DNA from: Chloroflexota bacterium
GTDB taxonomy: Bacteria > Chloroflexota > Dehalococcoidia > JABGRK01
Assembly: GCA_030665485.1 (NCBI GenBank)
Contig: DAOUZV010000036.1
Span: 1-9,919, forward strand
Length of the DNA stretch: 9,919 bases
Direction of reading: 5' to 3'
The notes below the pieces were generated by a model. That model made no database searches and was not told where the DNA came from. It saw only the letters and a list, made by a program, of their open reading frames with translations. The position numbers were made by a program, and so were the translations under genes. This document shows positions 7,663 to 9,919 of this stretch, piece by piece (position 1 is the first letter of the stretch; each line of letters opens with the position of its first letter).

Positions 7663-8160
7663 CTACGGTTCCGCGGTCCCACATTCCTCCACCTCACCAC
7701 GCAGCGTTTCTATGGCATGAGGTAGGGCTGGCAATATGGCATCCAAACATTCGGTTACCGCTTTTGGGCTTCCCGGCAGATTGATTATCAAGGTTCTTTT
7801 ACGAATTCCAGCCAGCGCCCTGCTCAGCATTGCCGTAGGAACTTTGGTCAGGCTGTACGCTCTCATCGCCTCGCCGAAACCGGGAACCTCTTTGTCTATT
7901 ATCGACAGTGTTGCCTCTGGCGTGACATCTCTTGGCGCAAGCCCTGTGCCACCGGTGGTAACGACGAGATCAACCTCACCGGAATCGGCCCAAGATGTAA
8001 GCCTTTGGGCTATTAAATGCTTTTCGTCGGGCACAATATCTTGTTTGGCGATGGTCACATTCAAAGGGCTCAGCGTTTTTTGTATTGCCTCGCCGCTGAG
8101 ATCCTCCCTTTCATGCCGCGAGCCTTTGTCGCTTACAGTCAATACACCTACACTAAACAT
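7663..8160 (-). CDS. mog: Molybdopterin adenylyltransferase, MogA/MoaB family
   Basis: Members of this family adenylylate molybdopterin, activating it for metal insertion in molybdenum or tungsten cofactor synthesis. The 165 residues include VGVLTVSDKGSR (4-15), REDLSG (18-23), TTGGTGLAPRDVTPEAT (68-84, with Asp78 in the substrate pocket), VPGFGEAMR (92-100) and LPGSPKAV (128-135). This is a complete single-domain MogA/MoaB protein; the MoeA/gephyrin fusion partners are absent. The ATG at 8160 has AAGGTG placed 4-6 bases upstream. It is the first gene of the leftward run and ends 9 bases before trmD, so it appears to share a transcript with tRNA and ribosome genes. MogA and MoaB cannot be separated with confidence from sequence alone, and some MoaB proteins may be inactive, so the gene symbol is provisional. 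Confidence 0.88.
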   Translation of the reverse strand: MFSVGVLTVSDKGSRHEREDLSGEAIQKTLSPLNVTIAKQDIVPDEKHLIAQRLTSWADSGEVDLVVTTGGTGLAPRDVTPEATLSIIDKEVPGFGEAMRAYSLTKVPTAMLSRALAGIRKRTLIINLPGSPKAVTECLDAILPALPHAIETLRGEVEECGTAEP

Positions 8161-8175
8161 AAAACACCTTAGATA

Positions 8176-8204
8176 AAAATACCATACGGCAACCCCAATG
8201 TAAA
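8176..8204 (-). promoter_or_regulatory. Candidate promoter for the mog-trmD-rplS-priA run
   Basis: On the minus strand TTTACA (8199-8204) and TATTTT (8176-8181) are separated by 17 bases. The -35 is a good match and the -10 a modest one. The predicted start would fall near 8169, leaving a very short leader that overlaps the AAGGTG ribosome binding site, so the site may be wrong or the real promoter may lie further upstream. It is the best candidate seen on this strand between the two divergent blocks. Confidence 0.35.
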
Positions 8205-8238
8205 GCGTAGCTAATTTTGGCGATTTTTTAAGGAGGGC

Positions 8239-8266
8239 TTGACAAATGAAATAAGTGTGCTATCAT
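8239..8266 (+). promoter_or_regulatory. Strong sigma70-type promoter for the mraZ-rsmH operon
   Basis: TTGACA (8239-8244, perfect -35) and TATCAT (8261-8266, five of six -10 bases) are separated by 16 bases. Predicted transcription begins near 8273, giving a leader of about 76 bases to the small ORF at 8349 and about 175 to mraZ. The MraZ-type boxes begin directly after the -10, so bound protein would cover the transcription start. Confidence 0.8.
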
Positions 8267-8301
8267 GTGGGGAACAGTGGGGATTAGTGGGTGATAGTGG
8301 T
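8267..8301 (+). promoter_or_regulatory. MraZ operator: four GTGG boxes in 10-base register
   Basis: GTGG occurs at 8267, 8277, 8287 and 8297, each exactly 10 bases apart. The first three continue with G (GTGGG, 5-base spacer), while the last reads GTGGT. This is the arrangement described for E. coli MraZ, which binds direct TGGG repeats with 5-base spacers ahead of its own gene and represses the operon. One helical turn between boxes would place all contacts on one face of the DNA. The array overlaps the predicted transcription start, as expected for repression by occlusion, and mraZ lies just downstream. Confidence 0.85.
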
Positions 8302-8348
8302 GAAGTGCGTCGTGAAGGCGTTATGGTACTTTCTGGTAAGGAGCGGAG

Positions 8349-8444
8349 ATGACAGAGTCCAAGTACAATGCTTTCCTTAAAAAGTTCGATATGTCACCGA
8401 AGACAAAGTCAAAAATTAAAAAAGGGAAAGAAGTAAAGGTGTAG
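8349..8444 (+). CDS. Small basic protein (31 residues) in the mraZ leader, function unknown
   Basis: An ATG at 8349 is preceded by AAGGAG with a 5-base gap, the best ribosome binding site near this operon. It opens a 31-codon frame ending in TAG at 8442-8444, 3 bases before the mraZ ATG. The peptide begins MTESKYNAFLKKFDM and ends in a Lys-rich tail (PKTKSKIKKGKEVKV); it has 10 Lys against 3 acidic residues, with no membrane segment and no cysteine. An in-frame stop at 8337-8339 fixes this ATG as the only start. The purine-rich end of the frame (AAAGGTG) also serves as the mraZ ribosome binding site, so translation of the two is likely coupled. I do not recognise a family. It could be a real small nucleic-acid-binding protein or a leader peptide setting mraZ expression; chance is possible at this length, but the start signal argues against it. 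Confidence 0.6.
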   Translation: MTESKYNAFLKKFDMSPKTKSKIKKGKEVKV

Positions 8445-8447
8445 CCG

Positions 8448-8876
8448 ATGTTTTTCGGTGAGTATGAATACACCATAGACCAAAAAGGCAGGGTGACTAT
8501 CCCTCCCAAGTTCAGAGAAGCCTTTAAGGGGGGTATAGTCCTTTTGCGCAGCTACGACAAATGCATTACCGCCCGTACCGTTGCTGAGTGGGGCAGAATG
8601 GCGGAGCAGCTTTCCCGTCTGCCGGTTACCCAGTCGAAAACGAGAAGACTTAACCGTGCCACCTTCTCTAGCGCCTTCAGCCTTGATCTGGATGGGCAGG
8701 GAAGGGTTGTGCTTCCGGCAACATTGCGACAGTATGCCGGCGTTACCAATGAAGTGGTAATAGCTGGTGTTAGAGATTGTTTGGAAATTTGGAGTAAAGA
8801 AGATTGGTTAGCGGAACAACAATTGATAAGAGAGCAGGTATGGCAGATCGCAGAGAGCATCGAGGATCGGGCATAA
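8448..8876 (+). CDS. mraZ: MraZ transcriptional regulator
   Basis: MraZ is the AbrB-fold DNA-binding regulator at the head of division/cell-wall (dcw) clusters; it forms ring oligomers that bind direct repeats. The 142 residues hold two half-domains with matching signatures: FFGEYEYTIDQKGRVTIPPK (2-21, DxKGR at 11-15) and SLDLDGQGRVVLPATLR (78-94, DGQGR at 82-86). Length is normal. The ATG at 8448 follows AAAGGTG, which lies in the tail of the preceding small ORF. Four GTGG boxes at the promoter indicate self-regulation. Its 3' end overlaps rsmH. The family call is secure, and repression is inferred from E. coli, since MraZ acts as an activator in mycoplasmas. Confidence 0.97.
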   Translation: MFFGEYEYTIDQKGRVTIPPKFREAFKGGIVLLRSYDKCITARTVAEWGRMAEQLSRLPVTQSKTRRLNRATFSSAFSLDLDGQGRVVLPATLRQYAGVTNEVVIAGVRDCLEIWSKEDWLAEQQLIREQVWQIAESIEDRA

Positions 8877-9775
8877 CGGCTCATATTCCGGTTTTACTCG
8901 CGGAAAGCATTGAGGCGCTACGGGTGAAACGTGGGGGAAGCTACATTGATTGTACAGTTGGGGGAGGGGGACACGCACAGGCGATACTGGAGGCCGGTGG
9001 AAGGCTGGTTGGACTTGATGCCGATCCGCAGGCGATAAAAGCGGCCCAGGGAAAACTCAAGAATTTTGGCCGTCTTACTTTGGTCAATGAGAACTTCGGT
9101 CATCTGGCCGACGTTTGTAAAAGTTTGAATCTTTCGATAGTAGATGGGATTCTGTTTGACCTCGGTATGTCATCTTTACAGCTTGAGGTTAGCGGCAGGG
9201 GCTTTAGCTTCATGAGAGACGAGCCGCTGGATATGCGGTTCAGCCCGCAACAATCCGTTACCGCCGCCGATATAGTCAACAGCTATTCAGTAGATGATCT
9301 TGCCAAGCTTATCGGTAAGTATGGCGAGGGATCGAGGAGCAGGACCATCGCCGCTCACATAATGCGCAATCGCCCCATAACAACCAGCGGACAGCTTGCC
9401 GAGATTGTGGCAAGGGCTGTGGGCAGAAGGGGCAGAATACATCCGGCCACCCAGACTTTTCAGGCCTTGCGCATAGCTGTAAACAATGAGCTGGATAATC
9501 TAAAAATCGGGCTTGCTCAGGCAATCGATCTGCTAGCCCAAAGGGGACGAATAGCAGTTATTAGTTTTCATTCACTTGAGGATGGCTTTGTGAAGGAGAT
9601 TTTCCGCAAAGAATCCAGCGAGTGTATTTGCCCCGCCGGTACGCCCGTGTGTATATGCAATCACGAACCCAGATTGAAATTGACCAGACGTAAGCCCGTT
9701 CAGCCGACAAGTGAGGAAATAGCAAACAACCCCAGAAGCCGTAGCGCACGGTTGAGAGTGGCCGAGAAAGTTTGA
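8840..9775 (+). CDS. rsmH: 16S rRNA (cytosine-N4-)-methyltransferase RsmH (MraW)
   Basis: RsmH adds the N4-methyl group to C1402 in the decoding centre of 16S rRNA. From the ATG at 8840 the protein has 311 residues: HIPVLLAE (15-22), the SAM-binding DCTVGGGGHA (37-46), LDADPQA (59-65), DLGMSS (107-112), PLDMR (129-133), HPATQTFQALRIAVNNEL (201-218) and SFHSLED (242-248). A four-cysteine CIC..CIC patch lies at 262-273, and the C-terminal NPRSRSARLRVAEK is typical. The conserved part begins at 8882, just after the mraZ stop, and no start codon lies between 8840 and there. The gene must therefore overlap mraZ by at least 37 bases. A TTG at 8804 would add 12 residues but has a poorer ribosome site than AAGAGAG before 8840. 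Confidence 0.96.
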   Translation: MADRREHRGSGITAHIPVLLAESIEALRVKRGGSYIDCTVGGGGHAQAILEAGGRLVGLDADPQAIKAAQGKLKNFGRLTLVNENFGHLADVCKSLNLSIVDGILFDLGMSSLQLEVSGRGFSFMRDEPLDMRFSPQQSVTAADIVNSYSVDDLAKLIGKYGEGSRSRTIAAHIMRNRPITTSGQLAEIVARAVGRRGRIHPATQTFQALRIAVNNELDNLKIGLAQAIDLLAQRGRIAVISFHSLEDGFVKEIFRKESSECICPAGTPVCICNHEPRLKLTRRKPVQPTSEEIANNPRSRSARLRVAEKV

Positions 9776-9807
9776 CATTTTGACAGGTGTTGAAAGTGGG
9801 GGATAAG
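9772..9807 (+). promoter_or_regulatory. Possible weak promoter between rsmH and the next gene
   Basis: Two TTGACA hexamers occur 8 bases apart (9772-9777 and 9780-9785). The second is 16 bases from GATAAG (9802-9807), a four-of-six -10 match. A single GTGGG lies at 9796-9800, between the two elements. The -10 is weak and G-rich sequence precedes it, so this is only a candidate. Confidence 0.3.
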
Positions 9808-9824
9808 GAAAGGGGGATGAAGAA

Positions 9825-9919
9825 ATGGAACTTCAGCTAGGACCGGAAACAGAAAAACAGGTTGATCAGCTGTATTCTACCTTGGAAGAGTCACTTATTC
9901 ATTTAAGGAGAGTTCGAGA
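9825..9919 (+). CDS. Unrecognised gene downstream of rsmH (partial, first 31 codons)
   Basis: An ATG at 9825 follows a purine-rich stretch (AAGGAAAGGGGG, about 8 bases upstream) and opens a frame that stays open to the window edge. The 31 visible residues start MELQLGPETEKQVDQLYSTL and are hydrophilic, Glu/Gln-rich and likely helical or coiled-coil. In many dcw clusters the gene after rsmH is ftsL, a short single-pass membrane protein. No membrane segment is visible yet, but FtsL could carry one further on, so that reading is neither supported nor excluded. A competing ATG at 9817 stops after 7 codons. Function is unknown. Confidence 0.6.
   Translation, partial: MELQLGPETEKQVDQLYSTLEESLIHLRRVR

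Noticed and set aside
8239..8352. A 37-codon frame from a TTG at 8239, ending in TGA that overlaps the small-ORF ATG
   Set aside because: AAGGAGG is only about 2 bases from the TTG, and the region is better explained by the -35, -10 and MraZ boxes; the predicted transcript would begin inside the frame.
8297..8380. A GTG-initiated frame of about 27 codons inside the leader
   Set aside because: It has no convincing ribosome binding site, overlaps the better-supported small ORF in another frame, and its composition is not protein-like.
8804..8839. TTG start giving RsmH 12 more residues
   Set aside because: No good ribosome binding site precedes it, and the added residues do not match the RsmH family; the ATG at 8840 is preferred.
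1..9919. Search for CRISPR arrays, tRNA genes, insertion sequences, integrases or defence genes
   Set aside because: No regularly spaced repeats beyond the 10-base MraZ boxes, no cloverleaf-like sequence, no terminal inverted repeats and no transposase-like protein were seen; nearly all of the window is accounted for by housekeeping genes.

Overview
The window looks like core genome of a Chloroflexota bacterium, most likely class Dehalococcoidia. That placement is inferred from remembered protein similarity and mixed base composition (about 50% GC in most genes); no 16S rRNA or other decisive marker is present. Coding density is high and there are no tRNA or rRNA genes, insertion sequences, CRISPR arrays or phage genes. 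The genes form two divergent blocks that meet at an intergenic region around 8161-8348.

Left block, minus strand, read right to left. One tightly packed run is a MogA/MoaB-type molybdopterin adenylyltransferase, trmD (tRNA m1G37 methyltransferase), rplS (ribosomal protein L19) and priA (replication restart helicase), with gaps of only 2-9 bases. A 103-base gap with a good sigma70-type promoter follows. The next run is def (peptide deformylase), a CCA-type tRNA nucleotidyltransferase, secD and the start of secF, which leaves the window at base 1. The block covers tRNA maturation, translation, N-terminal processing and protein export, plus replication restart and one cofactor gene.

Right block, plus strand. 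A strong promoter (TTGACA, 16-base spacer, TATCAT) is followed at once by four GTGG boxes in exact 10-base register, the pattern expected of an MraZ operator. Then come a previously unlisted 31-codon lysine-rich small ORF with a near-ideal ribosome binding site, mraZ, rsmH (16S rRNA m4C1402 methyltransferase, overlapping mraZ by 37 bases), and the first 31 codons of an unrecognised gene. This is the start of a division/cell-wall (dcw) type cluster, apparently autoregulated by MraZ.

No wholly new system is evident. The points most worth a second look are the leader small ORF, the MraZ operator array, an 86-residue highly acidic N-terminal extension on L19, and a beta-rich insertion of about 75 residues in the first extracytoplasmic domain of SecD. 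A markedly AT-rich interior of priA and a hairpin in front of secD are weaker leads.
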